Source: an uncultured Prevotellaceae bacterium
GTDB taxonomy: Bacteria > Bacteroidota > Bacteroidia > Bacteroidales > Bacteroidaceae
Reading direction: 5' to 3'
Length of the DNA stretch: 64,000 bases
Assembly (NCBI GenBank): GCA_902764705.1
Contig: CACWWZ010000002.1
Span: forward strand, 1 to 64,000
Below are positions 8,222 through 17,849 of this stretch, one piece after another. Under the pieces are notes generated by a model. The model ran no database searches. It saw only the letters and a program-made list of their open reading frames with translations, and was not told the origin of the DNA. Made by a program: the position numbers and the translations under genes. How positions within the stretch are numbered: the first letter of the stretch is position 1; each line of letters starts with the position of its first letter.

Positions 8222-9610
8222 ATGTCTACGCGAACATTATACATTTTCATCATTGGCGTTTGGCTGGTTGTCTATAGTTGCAAACAGCCAAACCAACAGC
8301 CTCAAACGGCGAAAGCTTGTCTGGAGGATGCTAAGGCTGCTTTGGCCAACGACAGCATTCGTCTGGGTGAGACTTTGCTGCGAAAGACCATCCGTTTGGC
8401 GGAAGCGTCTGAGGACTGGCACACCAACTATATCGCGTACCAGCAACTGGCTTTAAGCTTGTCGCAGAGCAACCCTGAAGAGGCATTGCGGCTAATGAAG
8501 CAGGCCCTGACCATCTATGAGCAGCATCCCGACGACGAGCGTAATCATGTAATTCTGCTCGACTATGCAGGGACTTATGCTGCACAAGTGGCTTTCACCA
8601 AAGAAGAGGATTCATACGACGAAGCACTCGACTACATCAACAAAGCATACGACATAGCAAAGAAAGAACAGATGACGGACCTGATGTGCCAGACGCTGAC
8701 CAGCCTTGCCAACATTGCTTGGGCAAAGGAGGATTATAGTCAGGCCCTCGACTATGCTCATCAGGCAGAATCTGTGGCGACAGCCGACCTGCGACCTGGC
8801 ACCCTGCAGGTGCTGGCCCGCAGCTATCTCGACCTCAACATGCTCGACTCGGCAGAAACCGCCTATCGTCAGATTGATTCCGGCGATGATGTTCATATGG
8901 CTTATATCGTGCAAAGCAACCTTGCTAAGATAGCGCTCCGACGGATGGGAGCCACAAAGGTGGAAGACGACGTCGATAGTGCCTTTGAACAAATAGAGAA
9001 CTTCTATTATAAGGCGCTGGAACAGAAAGATCAGTACTATCAGGAGACGCTACGTCAGGAAATGAAGAACCAGCAACTGGAGTTCCGCTCGCAGCTGTAT
9101 GGCCGGACACTCCTGATTACAATTGTTGCATCACTCATCGTTATCTTGGCGATAGTGTTGGTGGTTCGTTACAGGATGCAGGTACAACGTCAGGAGAAAC
9201 GCCAGCTACAACAGGAGGCAGCACGTCAGAAGGCTCAACTGCATCAGACTAACGAAGTGGTGGCATTCCTGCAAGACTTTATCCTCGAACGTACAGAGGC
9301 CATGAAGAAACTCAACCAAAGCAGCGATTCGCTCATCTATCTCAGTCCCCACGAATGGAGCGAGATAGAGCGTACACTCAATGCCATCGACAACAACCGC
9401 TTTGCCAATCTTCGCGAACAGTACCCCAACATGCAGGAAGACGACATCCGCCTGTGTCTGCTCACCCGTCTCGGCATCAGCAACCGCACCATCGGCAACA
9501 TCTATTGCATCACCGTCTCTGCAGTTCAGCATCGTAAGCTGAAACTGAAGAAGGACGTGTTCGGCGAAAGTAATCCAGATATTACGCTGGAAGAAATCCT
9601 TAAGAAGTAA
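8222..9610 (+). CDS. TPR membrane protein with C-terminal HTH (signal-responsive regulator)
   Basis: A 462-residue protein built like a family of Bacteroidetes membrane regulators. The N-terminus has a hydrophobic segment ending in VVYSC, possibly a lipobox with Cys20. TPR-like helices cover about 30-270 (repeated LxxAxxALxxxD and YxxALDYxxxA patterns). One membrane helix (TLLITIVASLIVILAIVLVV) lies near 295-315, then a coiled coil rich in Gln, Arg and Glu. The C-terminus (EDDIRLCLLTRLGISNRTI, then GNIYCITVSAVQHRKLKLKK) looks like a LuxR-type helix-turn-helix. It would sense something outside and act on DNA from the membrane. The secreted protein gene starts 21 nt downstream, so it is a likely partner or target. 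Confidence 0.85.
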   Translation: MSTRTLYIFIIGVWLVVYSCKQPNQQPQTAKACLEDAKAALANDSIRLGETLLRKTIRLAEASEDWHTNYIAYQQLALSLSQSNPEEALRLMKQALTIYEQHPDDERNHVILLDYAGTYAAQVAFTKEEDSYDEALDYINKAYDIAKKEQMTDLMCQTLTSLANIAWAKEDYSQALDYAHQAESVATADLRPGTLQVLARSYLDLNMLDSAETAYRQIDSGDDVHMAYIVQSNLAKIALRRMGATKVEDDVDSAFEQIENFYYKALEQKDQYYQETLRQEMKNQQLEFRSQLYGRTLLITIVASLIVILAIVLVVRYRMQVQRQEKRQLQQEAARQKAQLHQTNEVVAFLQDFILERTEAMKKLNQSSDSLIYLSPHEWSEIERTLNAIDNNRFANLREQYPNMQEDDIRLCLLTRLGISNRTIGNIYCITVSAVQHRKLKLKKDVFGESNPDITLEEILKK

Positions 9611-9631
9611 GAAACAACAAAAAAAACAGAT

Positions 9632-11698
9632 ATGAAACGTACATTATTTATTTTTGCGTGCATGTTGACATCATTGACTATGCCGGCTCAAGAAAGTGAC
9701 ACAAATGACTCCGACTACCTTCCCTTTGTGGATGCAGGAAAGAGTTGGTTTGTGGCCAGTTCAACTCCTGGACAAGACGCTATAGATAAAGTAGGGTACT
9801 ATATTCCACTAGGGATTGAGGAAGTAAACGAAGACGGGAAAGCTTATTACAAAATGAAAGCTTTCACTAACAATACGACCGAAACAGGAACGTATTTAAT
9901 CCGTGAGGAAGACCGCAAAGTATATCTTTTCGACACTGATACGCAAAAGGAGTATCTTATGTTCGACTATTTCTTGAAAGCAGGAGATACATACGATACA
10001 TATTCGTCTGAGTATCAGAGGATGGTAAGATACGAGGTGTTTTCAGTTGGTGATTATACAGAAGGGCCAAAGATATTATCTTCCTACTATGATGAAAAAG
10101 GAGACAGTATGGCCGTGCATTACCGATATTTGCGGAAATGGGTAGTACAATCAGATATTGAAAAAGAATTATGTTTAGCTCCAAAGACTTGGATAGAGGG
10201 AGTCGGCTCTCTTGAAGGGCCTTTTGCCAACCTCTACGATACATCATCTTCTTTAGACCATTTAGCATACGTGCTTTATAATGGTGAATCCTATCTGCCT
10301 TTCACGTTCAATGAATCGATAGGCAAACTATGGTTTGGCTGTAACCTGCCCAAAACAGCATCATACATTCCTGAAGACTGGCATAGTCAGCTAACCTACG
10401 AATTGGAAGACAACCGCCTGCATGTTTATGGGCAACTTGTTTTGAATTGTGGGTGTTACAACTATGTTTACTTTACGGAGGAACTCACCGACAACCCATT
10501 GGTGCACAAACTCCATTTTGAAATACAAAATGTAGGGGAAGAAGCCACTTGCGTGAATCTCTTTGACACCGACTTCTACGTTCCAGGTTTCGACCCGAAT
10601 ATGAACTATATCGTGATAGATAGTGATGGCGAAGAGCATCCCGTCATCAACAAGACACCACAGAATGAGTATCGCCCGTTCGTTGAAGAGGGCAAGGTGT
10701 GGCAAGTTGGAGCCGAAGGTTCAGGTAATCCTGTGCAGATTGTTGAGTATTACTACTTCGATGGTGATACCATCATCGACGGAAAAGCCTGCAAGCAGAT
10801 GATGTGCCAGTGGTATGTCAGCCCTAATCACCCGTATTACGGTGAAATGTCACAATTGCCCTCCCTGAGCTATGAGGGAGCTTGGTATGAAGAGAACAAG
10901 AAAGTGTACACTTATGACGTGACAAACAAACAATTCATATTGATGTACGACTTCTCCGCCGATGCCAATGACACAATACAGATTAATAATTGTCAATTTG
11001 TAATAGGGCCAAAGCAGACAGGAGGTATAAAAGGCTTTAAGGGCGTATATCAAGATGTAAGAAGGTGTGAAAACGGAGGAAGCAGTTACAGTCCCACTTG
11101 GATGGAAGGCGTAGGAAGCATTGACGGCCCAACTAAAAATGTACATTATGTGGATGAAGTTCCTACATGGTTTCTGATGGCGTGTGCCGTTGATGATGAA
11201 GTGATTTACCTCAACGACGAGTATGAGGACGGAGCCACCCCTGAGAACATGGGAGCCCAGAAGCGCCGCTTCGACTTCACACATACTGTCAAGACACAAC
11301 CGAAAGTGCCAATGAGAAGGGAGGCAGAACAGTCGCTATATGGCGAATACAATGACAAACTGTTAGGTATCAATCTCGATCCGGTTGACGATGCCTACTT
11401 GGTGCGCATTACTGACGAAACGGGCAAAGTAGTCTACGAGAAAGCCATCGACGCTGGTAACATCGTCGCCCTCAACGTCGACATCTCCAGCTACGCCATA
11501 GGCCGCTATACCGTCACTGTAGAAAACAGCCAAGAGTCTTTCACTGGCGAATTTGAAACCCAGACGACGGGAATTGAAGAGATCTGCAGTAAGAGGTCAG
11601 AGGTAAGAGACTATATCTACAACCTCCAAGGCCAACGCCTCACTTCCTTGCAGAAGGGATTGAACATCGTCAACGGGAAAAAGGTCTACGTAAAGTAA
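9632..11698 (+). CDS. Secreted protein with internal duplication and C-terminal tail
   Basis: A 688-residue protein with signal peptide (ending near TMPAQ). Two halves of about 200 residues repeat: each begins Y-x-PFV-[DE]-x-GK-x-W (residues about 30 and 350) and contains VYxxDxxxxxxxLMxDF and W-[IM]-EGVGS-[LI]-[ED]-GP. A Gly/Asn/Cys-rich linker separates them. Residues about 570-650 form a small beta domain, and the end (YNLQGQRL ... GLNIVNGKKVYVK) matches tails on two other secreted proteins in this window. Three heptamers (11587-11607) encode the SKRSEVR stretch before that tail. The function is unknown; cell-surface display or secretion is likely. It is probably co-transcribed with the TPR regulator. 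Confidence 0.82.
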   Translation: MKRTLFIFACMLTSLTMPAQESDTNDSDYLPFVDAGKSWFVASSTPGQDAIDKVGYYIPLGIEEVNEDGKAYYKMKAFTNNTTETGTYLIREEDRKVYLFDTDTQKEYLMFDYFLKAGDTYDTYSSEYQRMVRYEVFSVGDYTEGPKILSSYYDEKGDSMAVHYRYLRKWVVQSDIEKELCLAPKTWIEGVGSLEGPFANLYDTSSSLDHLAYVLYNGESYLPFTFNESIGKLWFGCNLPKTASYIPEDWHSQLTYELEDNRLHVYGQLVLNCGCYNYVYFTEELTDNPLVHKLHFEIQNVGEEATCVNLFDTDFYVPGFDPNMNYIVIDSDGEEHPVINKTPQNEYRPFVEEGKVWQVGAEGSGNPVQIVEYYYFDGDTIIDGKACKQMMCQWYVSPNHPYYGEMSQLPSLSYEGAWYEENKKVYTYDVTNKQFILMYDFSADANDTIQINNCQFVIGPKQTGGIKGFKGVYQDVRRCENGGSSYSPTWMEGVGSIDGPTKNVHYVDEVPTWFLMACAVDDEVIYLNDEYEDGATPENMGAQKRRFDFTHTVKTQPKVPMRREAEQSLYGEYNDKLLGINLDPVDDAYLVRITDETGKVVYEKAIDAGNIVALNVDISSYAIGRYTVTVENSQESFTGEFETQTTGIEEICSKRSEVRDYIYNLQGQRLTSLQKGLNIVNGKKVYVK
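11587..11607 (+). repeat. Heptamer array inside coding sequence (CAGTAAG, AGGTCAG, AGGTAAG)
   Basis: Three 7-nt units lie in frame in the linker before the C-terminal tail of the secreted protein gene. The BspA-like gene has an array at the matching place before its tail (28985-29019). Confidence 0.6.
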
Positions 11699-11714
11699 AA
11701 AAAGGTGTATAAAA

Positions 11715-11745
11715 TTTGTATATTCAGAAAAAGTAATTACCTTTG
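11715..11745 (+). promoter_or_regulatory. Promoter of the DUF3857 operon
   Basis: TTTG at 11715-11718 and TACCTTTG at 11738-11745 are 19 nt apart, the standard Bacteroidetes sigma-ABfr promoter. Transcription would start near 11752, 36 nt before the first DUF3857 gene. Confidence 0.85.
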
Positions 11746-11787
11746 CAGACCCGAATGGGATGAACATACAAAAAGAGTAGAACATCA

Positions 11788-13803
11788 ATGAAAAGAATGA
11801 TGAAAAGAACAGTGATGCACATGATGCTGTTGGCTATTACTATGACTGTAAACGCACAAAGCATAGAACCCAATTTGAAATGGGGCAAGCCTACGGATCA
11901 GGAACTGAACATGACGGAATATGCTGCCGACAAAGATGCCGATGCTGTTGTACTTTACCATAAGACCGACGTAAGCTATGAGTTCATCAACAACGACTTC
12001 AGAGTGTTTTATCGTGTGAATACTCGTCTGAAGGTGCTGAAGCCAGAAGGAAAGCGGTTGGCTGACGGGCAGATTGTTTATGTGGAAAACGAAACCAACC
12101 GTACGCGCCATGAAATAGTATCAGGACTGAAGGCGACGGCCTATAATATGGAAAACGGCAAACTGGTGAAGACGAAGATGGAGCGCTCGATGACCAGTGT
12201 AGAACGCCTCGACAAAAACCAGCTGGTAACGAAATTCAGCGTACCTCAGGTAAAGGTGGGAACCGTCATTGAATATGAATACCGTATCGAAAGCGACTTC
12301 TATGGCAACATCCGCGACTGGTATGCCCAGCGTGACATTCCTGTACTCTATACTTGCTATGAACTGTCAATTCCAGAATGGTTTACTTTCAATATTGAGG
12401 AAACAGGCATGAATCGGATGGAAAAGAAAGAGGATAGTCAGCCAATGACATTACTCTTTAGTGGAGGAACAGAAAACATCCTTACGAATATAAAGACCTT
12501 CATCGGCAGGAACCTGCCAGCCTTGAAAGATGACGATTTCGTGTGGCATGCTACCGACTATGGTGACAAAGTGACTGCTGAGCTAGCTGGCATATTCATT
12601 CCCGGCTCTGTTTATAAGAGCTATACCTCCACATGGGATGACGTTGACAACCAGCTGTTGAATGATGAGGACTTTGGAGGACGCCTGAAGAGGAGCAGTC
12701 CACTGAAGGATGAAATCATAGCGGCAGGCATTCCCGGCATCAGCGATAAGAAGGAACGGATAGCTGCTGTCTGGCAGTTGCTGAAGAGCAGGGTTCGCTG
12801 GAACGGTGACTATGCCTTCTGGGGGAAGTCGGCCTCAAAGGTTCTGAAAGAGGGTACTGGAACGAATGCTGACATTAATTTCCTGCTGATTAATATGTTG
12901 CAGGATGCAGGCATCGAGTCTGTACCTATTGTTATGAGAAGGCGCGACAGTGGTATTCTGCCACTTTCCCATTCTAGTCTGAAATACCTGAATACCTTTG
13001 TGGTAGGTATTCAGATGGATGACTCGACGATGGCCTATCTCGATGGTTCTGCTGGGGACGGCTATCTGAATGTGCTTCCCGCTAAACTTCTCGTCAGCAG
13101 AGCACGTGTTGTCAAGAAAACAGCGTCGCTTATGCCAAAAAATACACCAGACATCTGGGTAAACCTGCAAACCAATGCCCGTGGCCGCGAGACAACAACT
13201 ATCCAGGCCAAACTTAGCGCCGACGGACTGCTGACAGGAAAGAAGTCAAGTATGCTTATTGAAGAGGCTGCTGCTGCCAAGCGTCGTTCGTGGCGGTTGG
13301 CCAAGGACAGCACGGAGCAGATTCAGAAGATGCAGGAGCGTGATGGAATAGAAATACAGTCCTACCGTTTAGAGGGACGCAATGATTTCTCGCCGACGGT
13401 AAAGGAAGAAATGTCATTTACCAAACAATGCGATGCTGCCGGCGATATCATTTATCTGAATCCGTTTATCTTCATCCCACAGCATGAGTCTCCCTTTACG
13501 GCCGCTGAGCGCATCTTGCCGATAGAGTTCCCCTATAAGCAGGCAGAGATGCAGAATGTGATGATTACGCTACCGGAAGGATATGTTGTTGAAGAGGCAC
13601 CAAAGCCTATCATCATCAAGCTTGATGGTGCTACGGCGCGCATCGTCTGCAACGTGAACGGCAACGTGTTGAACGTACAGTATGTGATGAACATCGACAA
13701 GACCTTCTTCGCCTCAACACAGTATCAGGATCTGAAAGCCTTCTTCGATAAACTTGTTGAAAGCAATAAGCATATTATAACGGTGAAGAAACAACAATTT
13801 TAA
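11788..13803 (+). CDS. DUF3857 protein with degenerate transglutaminase domain (first copy)
   Basis: A 671-residue exported protein (signal peptide ending VNAQ). The N-terminal half is DUF3857 (VSYEFINNDFRVFYRVNTRLKVLKPEGK; VPQVKVGTVIEYEYRIES). The middle part corresponds to a transglutaminase-like fold (SRVRWNGDYAFWGKSASKVL, then GTGTNADINFLLINML), but where active members have GDCK this protein has TNAD, and the catalytic His position reads NTFVVGI, not NHVILQV. It is therefore probably not an active thiol enzyme. The C-terminal part is beta-rich. It is 55-60% similar by eye to the next gene and opens a three-gene operon. Confidence 0.85.
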   Translation: MKRMMKRTVMHMMLLAITMTVNAQSIEPNLKWGKPTDQELNMTEYAADKDADAVVLYHKTDVSYEFINNDFRVFYRVNTRLKVLKPEGKRLADGQIVYVENETNRTRHEIVSGLKATAYNMENGKLVKTKMERSMTSVERLDKNQLVTKFSVPQVKVGTVIEYEYRIESDFYGNIRDWYAQRDIPVLYTCYELSIPEWFTFNIEETGMNRMEKKEDSQPMTLLFSGGTENILTNIKTFIGRNLPALKDDDFVWHATDYGDKVTAELAGIFIPGSVYKSYTSTWDDVDNQLLNDEDFGGRLKRSSPLKDEIIAAGIPGISDKKERIAAVWQLLKSRVRWNGDYAFWGKSASKVLKEGTGTNADINFLLINMLQDAGIESVPIVMRRRDSGILPLSHSSLKYLNTFVVGIQMDDSTMAYLDGSAGDGYLNVLPAKLLVSRARVVKKTASLMPKNTPDIWVNLQTNARGRETTTIQAKLSADGLLTGKKSSMLIEEAAAAKRRSWRLAKDSTEQIQKMQERDGIEIQSYRLEGRNDFSPTVKEEMSFTKQCDAAGDIIYLNPFIFIPQHESPFTAAERILPIEFPYKQAEMQNVMITLPEGYVVEEAPKPIIIKLDGATARIVCNVNGNVLNVQYVMNIDKTFFASTQYQDLKAFFDKLVESNKHIITVKKQQF

Positions 13804-13829
13804 TTAAGAATTAAGAGTAAAGAATTAAG
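13802..13829 (+). repeat. Heptamer array AATTAAG between two DUF3857 genes
   Basis: Units AATTAAG, AATTAAG, AGTAAAG, AATTAAG. The first unit includes two bases of the stop codon of the preceding gene, and the array ends 21 nt before the next start. Confidence 0.8.
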
Positions 13830-13850
13830 AAAATCACCAAATAAAGGTTT

Positions 13851-15839
13851 ATGAAAAAATACCTATTGTTGCTTGCCTTCTATACCTTGAATGTTGTGGC
13901 ACAGACGTCAGAGCCCAATCTAAAATGGGGAAAGCCGACAGACGAAGAACTTAACATGACGGAATATGCTGGCGACAAGGAGGCTAAGGCTGTGGTGCTC
14001 TGCCATCTGACATCCGTCAACTATACGATGGATCTATACAACTATCTGGTAGACTATCATGTCAAGAAACGTATCAAGATTCTGAAGGACGAAGGGAAAG
14101 ACTATGCCAACATCAGTATTCCTTATATATACAATATGAATGAGGAATATGGAGAAGAGTCCATTGAGTCCTTCAAGGCAACAGCCTATAATATCGTGAA
14201 TGGCAAGGTCGTAAAGACAAAAATCGGCAAGGAGCAAATACACACCGAACGCATTGACGAAGACTATATACTGGCCAAAGTTGCCATACCTCAGGTGAGG
14301 GCAGGAACAATAATCGAGTACGAATATACGCGCCACAGCAATGTATTCTTCCATATCTACGACTGGGATGCACAGGAAGAGATTCCTGTCATGTTTGCCC
14401 AATACAGATTGGAGATTCCCGCCTTTTTAATCTTTAATGTGGAGACCAGTGGTCTTCAACTCCTTCAGAGTTCTCATTCGATAGGTAGCCTTGCTTACAA
14501 CACTTCCAGCGATAATATGACGAGGCCGTCTTCCTGCAAGACAAATATCTATCTTTGCACAGGGCATAGCCTACCGGCACTTAAAGAAGACGACTTTGTG
14601 TGGAACGAGCGCGACTATATGAGCAAAGTCACAGCTGAGCTGAAGAGCTATGCATCATCAGGAGGAACCTATCGCGACGTGAAGAAAACTTGGGAGCAGG
14701 TGGATAATGTTTTGCTGCAGCATTCGCAGTTCGGCTCACGTCTGAATGATCATAGCAAGTTCCGCGAAGAACTTGCTGCCGCAGGGATTGCTAAAATGAC
14801 AAACTTAAATGAAAAGCTAGCGGCAACATTCAAGATGCTGCGCCAAAAGTTGGCATGGAATGGAGAATACGAGTTGCTGGCACATTCTGCCTCAGAGGTT
14901 ATCAAAAAAGGAAGCGGCACAAGTGGTGACCTAAATATGATGCTTATCAACATGCTCGGAGATGTCGGCATACAGGCATATCCTGTTGTTTTGAGTACTC
15001 GCCGTCACGGCCGTTTGCCACAAACATATCCAAGTCTGAACAAGCTAAACACCTTCATTGTTGCCGTGCCCAATGGAACTGATTGGTTGTACCTCGATGC
15101 TTCATCAGCAAATGGCTACGTTAATGTGCTGTCACCCAATCTTTATGTTGAAAATGCCCGTCTTATCCAAAAAGGCAAACCCAGCCAATGGGTGAACCTA
15201 CAGAAAATTGGTGAGGCCAGAAGCCAGATAACGGTTGTAGGCTCCATTTCGCCAGAAGGTGTTATGAACGGTGAACGGATAGTACTCTATTTCGGCAACG
15301 CAGCATTTAACGAGCGGAGGGCTTTTCGTGAGGCTAGTGACAGCGCTACATTTATTGCCAAGAAGGCAGTTGATAACGGCATGGAGATAAACTGTTGTCA
15401 GATGACAGGACATCGTGACTACGCAGCAAGTGTCAAGGAGGAGATGAAGTTTACCAAGCAGGGCGAAGCAACCTCCGACCATATCTACATCAACCCCTTT
15501 ACGGACTTCCCCATTCATAGCAACCCCTTCCTGGATACAGAAAGACTGTTGCCTGTGGAATTCCCCTGTAAGCAGACTTTCAGTATGACCATTCGTCTCA
15601 TGCTGCCTGAAGGATGGAAGTTGGAGGAGGAGCCGAAAAACACAAAAATGACTACTGAAGACAAAAGTATTGTCGGTCACATCCTGTATGAAGTCTCAGA
15701 CGAACATTCGCTGTCTATTCAGGTTCAGTTTCGCCAGAGTAGTGTGACTTATTACAAAGACAAATATGAAACGCTGCGCCAGCTATATGACTTATTCTCT
15801 AACCGGAGTAAGGACATGCTGGTACTCAAGAAAATTTAA
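13851..15839 (+). CDS. DUF3857 protein with degenerate transglutaminase domain (second copy)
   Basis: A 662-residue paralogue of the upstream gene: both have an SEPNLKWGKPTDxELNMTEYA-type N-terminus after the signal peptide, and the same order of DUF3857, transglutaminase-like and C-terminal beta domains. The active-site segment reads GSGTSGDLNMMLINMLG, so the Cys is replaced by Gly, and the His is again Thr (NTFIVAV). The Asp strand survives (LYLDASSANGY). It lies 9 nt before the third gene. A tandem duplication that lost catalysis is the simplest reading. It might bind a peptide or glycan in the periplasm; no substrate can be named. Confidence 0.85.
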   Translation: MKKYLLLLAFYTLNVVAQTSEPNLKWGKPTDEELNMTEYAGDKEAKAVVLCHLTSVNYTMDLYNYLVDYHVKKRIKILKDEGKDYANISIPYIYNMNEEYGEESIESFKATAYNIVNGKVVKTKIGKEQIHTERIDEDYILAKVAIPQVRAGTIIEYEYTRHSNVFFHIYDWDAQEEIPVMFAQYRLEIPAFLIFNVETSGLQLLQSSHSIGSLAYNTSSDNMTRPSSCKTNIYLCTGHSLPALKEDDFVWNERDYMSKVTAELKSYASSGGTYRDVKKTWEQVDNVLLQHSQFGSRLNDHSKFREELAAAGIAKMTNLNEKLAATFKMLRQKLAWNGEYELLAHSASEVIKKGSGTSGDLNMMLINMLGDVGIQAYPVVLSTRRHGRLPQTYPSLNKLNTFIVAVPNGTDWLYLDASSANGYVNVLSPNLYVENARLIQKGKPSQWVNLQKIGEARSQITVVGSISPEGVMNGERIVLYFGNAAFNERRAFREASDSATFIAKKAVDNGMEINCCQMTGHRDYAASVKEEMKFTKQGEATSDHIYINPFTDFPIHSNPFLDTERLLPVEFPCKQTFSMTIRLMLPEGWKLEEEPKNTKMTTEDKSIVGHILYEVSDEHSLSIQVQFRQSSVTYYKDKYETLRQLYDLFSNRSKDMLVLKKI

Positions 15840-15848
15840 GGAAAAGAC

Positions 15849-17693
15849 ATGAGACAGATACTTTTTCTTGCGCTATTGCTGACGACTATCCAACATTCCA
15901 CAGCACAAAATGCTATCGTGGAAGAGTCTTTGACCGATGTGGAATGCATCAGCACTACATATGCCATCATCCGTTTCAAGGAAGTGACGACCATTCTTAA
16001 CGAGCATGGGGCAGATCTTGCCACGTTCGTCTGTTCGTGTAGTAAGAACGACAAACTGACAGCGTTTAAAGGACAAGTGACGGATAGCTCAGGTCGTGTC
16101 ATCCGAAAAATCAAGGGGAGTGAGTTGAAACAAACGGAGTATTCGCCCTATCTCGCCATTGATGACTATAAGGTGTATTATGACTACACGCCACCAGTCT
16201 ATCCTGTCACCATCACTTACGAATGGACGATAGACAGTCATGACAACCTGATAGAGTTTCCCCGTTTCTGTCCGCAGACCGACTATGATATCAGCGTCAA
16301 GAAAGCTTCATACACCCTTACAGCCCCAAGGGAACTTGCTGTCCGTCATGCCCTGTTGAACATCGACGCGTCAGTCTGCGTCAGTGAGAATACTAAAGGC
16401 TCACAGGTTCTCAGTCTTGAACTCTCTGATTTGCCAGCATTGAAAGACGAACCCTATTCCCCTCCGCTTCGTGAACGCCTGCCGATGGCATATTTCGCAC
16501 CTACCGACTTTACATACTATGGTACTCAGGGAAGCCTGAAGGACTGGAGGGAATACGGGAAATGGGAATATAGCCTCATCAATGGAAGCGAAACGCTTCC
16601 TGATGCCGTATGTCAGGAATTGCATCAACTGACGGATGGTTTGAAGACTGACCGCGAGAAGATAAAGGCACTTTACCAAAGACTTGAAAAGACCACCCGT
16701 TACGTGGCCGTACTCCTTGGCATTGGAGGCCAGAAGCCTGCCCCTGCCGCTAATGTCTGTAAGAGTGGTTTCGGTGACTGTAAGGGGTTGTCGAATTACA
16801 TGCGTGCTATGCTGAAAGTAGTGGGAATCCCCTCGAACTACGTCACCATCAGTACCACCAATCGCCAGCTGCTGAAAGACTTCGCCAGCGTAGGACAGAT
16901 GAACCACGTCATCCTGCAAGTGCCGCTTCAGGGTGATACGCTCTGGCTGGAGTGTACCAATCCGCAACTGCCTATGGACTATGTGCATGAGGACATTGCC
17001 GGCCATAGTGCTATTGAGGTCAGCGAGGCAGGAGGTCGGTTAGTGCAACTGCCAGTCTATGCCGACAGCACGAATCTGATGCATAGCAAGATTCACATCC
17101 AGCTGGATTTGAAAGGAGCAGCAGACGTGTCGCTTTTGCAAGATTTCCATAACTGGCAATATGAGCACTACATCCCATTATTGAAGATGGACGAGAAAGA
17201 CCGTCATAAGACATTGCAGCGGATGATTCGTGTGCCTCAGGCTGAAATCGGCCGTATGGATGTCCGCGAGGACGGTGCCACCATCACTGTCGATGCTGAG
17301 ATCAAAAGCCAACGCTATGCTACCACTACGGGTCAGCGGCTCTTCGTTCCTGTATGTCCTATTCATAATGGTTATAGTACGCCCCCTGCACTTCCCAATC
17401 GTCAGGAGGACATTTATCTGGAGTCAGGCTATTTGGATAAAGACGAGATAACCCTTACTATTCCTGAAGGCTATGAAATTGAAGCCATGCCGAAGGACCA
17501 GACCGTAGAACAGCCCTTCGGCACGTTCTCTTTCACCGTGAAACGAGATGGTAGTGAGGTACGCATACAGAACAGTTTGCTGATGAAATCAGGAACTTAC
17601 GACAAGTCGCAATATCCCCAATTCATCGATTTTATGAAGAAGATCAGCGGCATCTATAGTCAGAAAATCGTTCTTAAAAAACAAGATTCTTAA
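15849..17693 (+). CDS. DUF3857 and transglutaminase-like protein with intact active site
   Basis: A 614-residue exported protein (signal peptide MRQILFLALLLTTIQHSTAQ). DUF3857 covers about 30-250. The transglutaminase core near 260-380 retains the triad: Cys in FGDCKGLSNYMRAMLKVVG, His in MNHVILQVPL and Asp or Glu near LWLECTNP. This contrasts with its two upstream neighbours. Proteins of this kind are predicted periplasmic cysteine proteases or transglutaminases. The three genes form one transcription unit from the promoter at 11715, so an active enzyme with two catalytically dead relatives is a reasonable model. Confidence 0.88.
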   Translation: MRQILFLALLLTTIQHSTAQNAIVEESLTDVECISTTYAIIRFKEVTTILNEHGADLATFVCSCSKNDKLTAFKGQVTDSSGRVIRKIKGSELKQTEYSPYLAIDDYKVYYDYTPPVYPVTITYEWTIDSHDNLIEFPRFCPQTDYDISVKKASYTLTAPRELAVRHALLNIDASVCVSENTKGSQVLSLELSDLPALKDEPYSPPLRERLPMAYFAPTDFTYYGTQGSLKDWREYGKWEYSLINGSETLPDAVCQELHQLTDGLKTDREKIKALYQRLEKTTRYVAVLLGIGGQKPAPAANVCKSGFGDCKGLSNYMRAMLKVVGIPSNYVTISTTNRQLLKDFASVGQMNHVILQVPLQGDTLWLECTNPQLPMDYVHEDIAGHSAIEVSEAGGRLVQLPVYADSTNLMHSKIHIQLDLKGAADVSLLQDFHNWQYEHYIPLLKMDEKDRHKTLQRMIRVPQAEIGRMDVREDGATITVDAEIKSQRYATTTGQRLFVPVCPIHNGYSTPPALPNRQEDIYLESGYLDKDEITLTIPEGYEIEAMPKDQTVEQPFGTFSFTVKRDGSEVRIQNSLLMKSGTYDKSQYPQFIDFMKKISGIYSQKIVLKKQDS

Positions 17694-17796
17694 CCTACTC
17701 ATATGGTGCTTGAGTTTATTTACTTTGATTTACACTCTTTTATTTATTACACCCTATCATACACTGTAATAACAAACAAAACTGTCAACTATAATT

Positions 17797-17828
17797 TTTG
17801 GCGATTAGCGAGATATTTCGTATCTTTG
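17797..17828 (+). promoter_or_regulatory. Promoter of the DUF4251 lipoprotein gene
   Basis: TTTG at 17797-17800 and TATCTTTG at 17821-17828, spaced by 20 nt. It fixes the start of the following gene at 17850; an upstream in-frame ATG at 17703 lies before the promoter and cannot be used from it. Confidence 0.88.
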
Positions 17829-17849
17829 CCGGCGAAAAAAGAAACTGCA

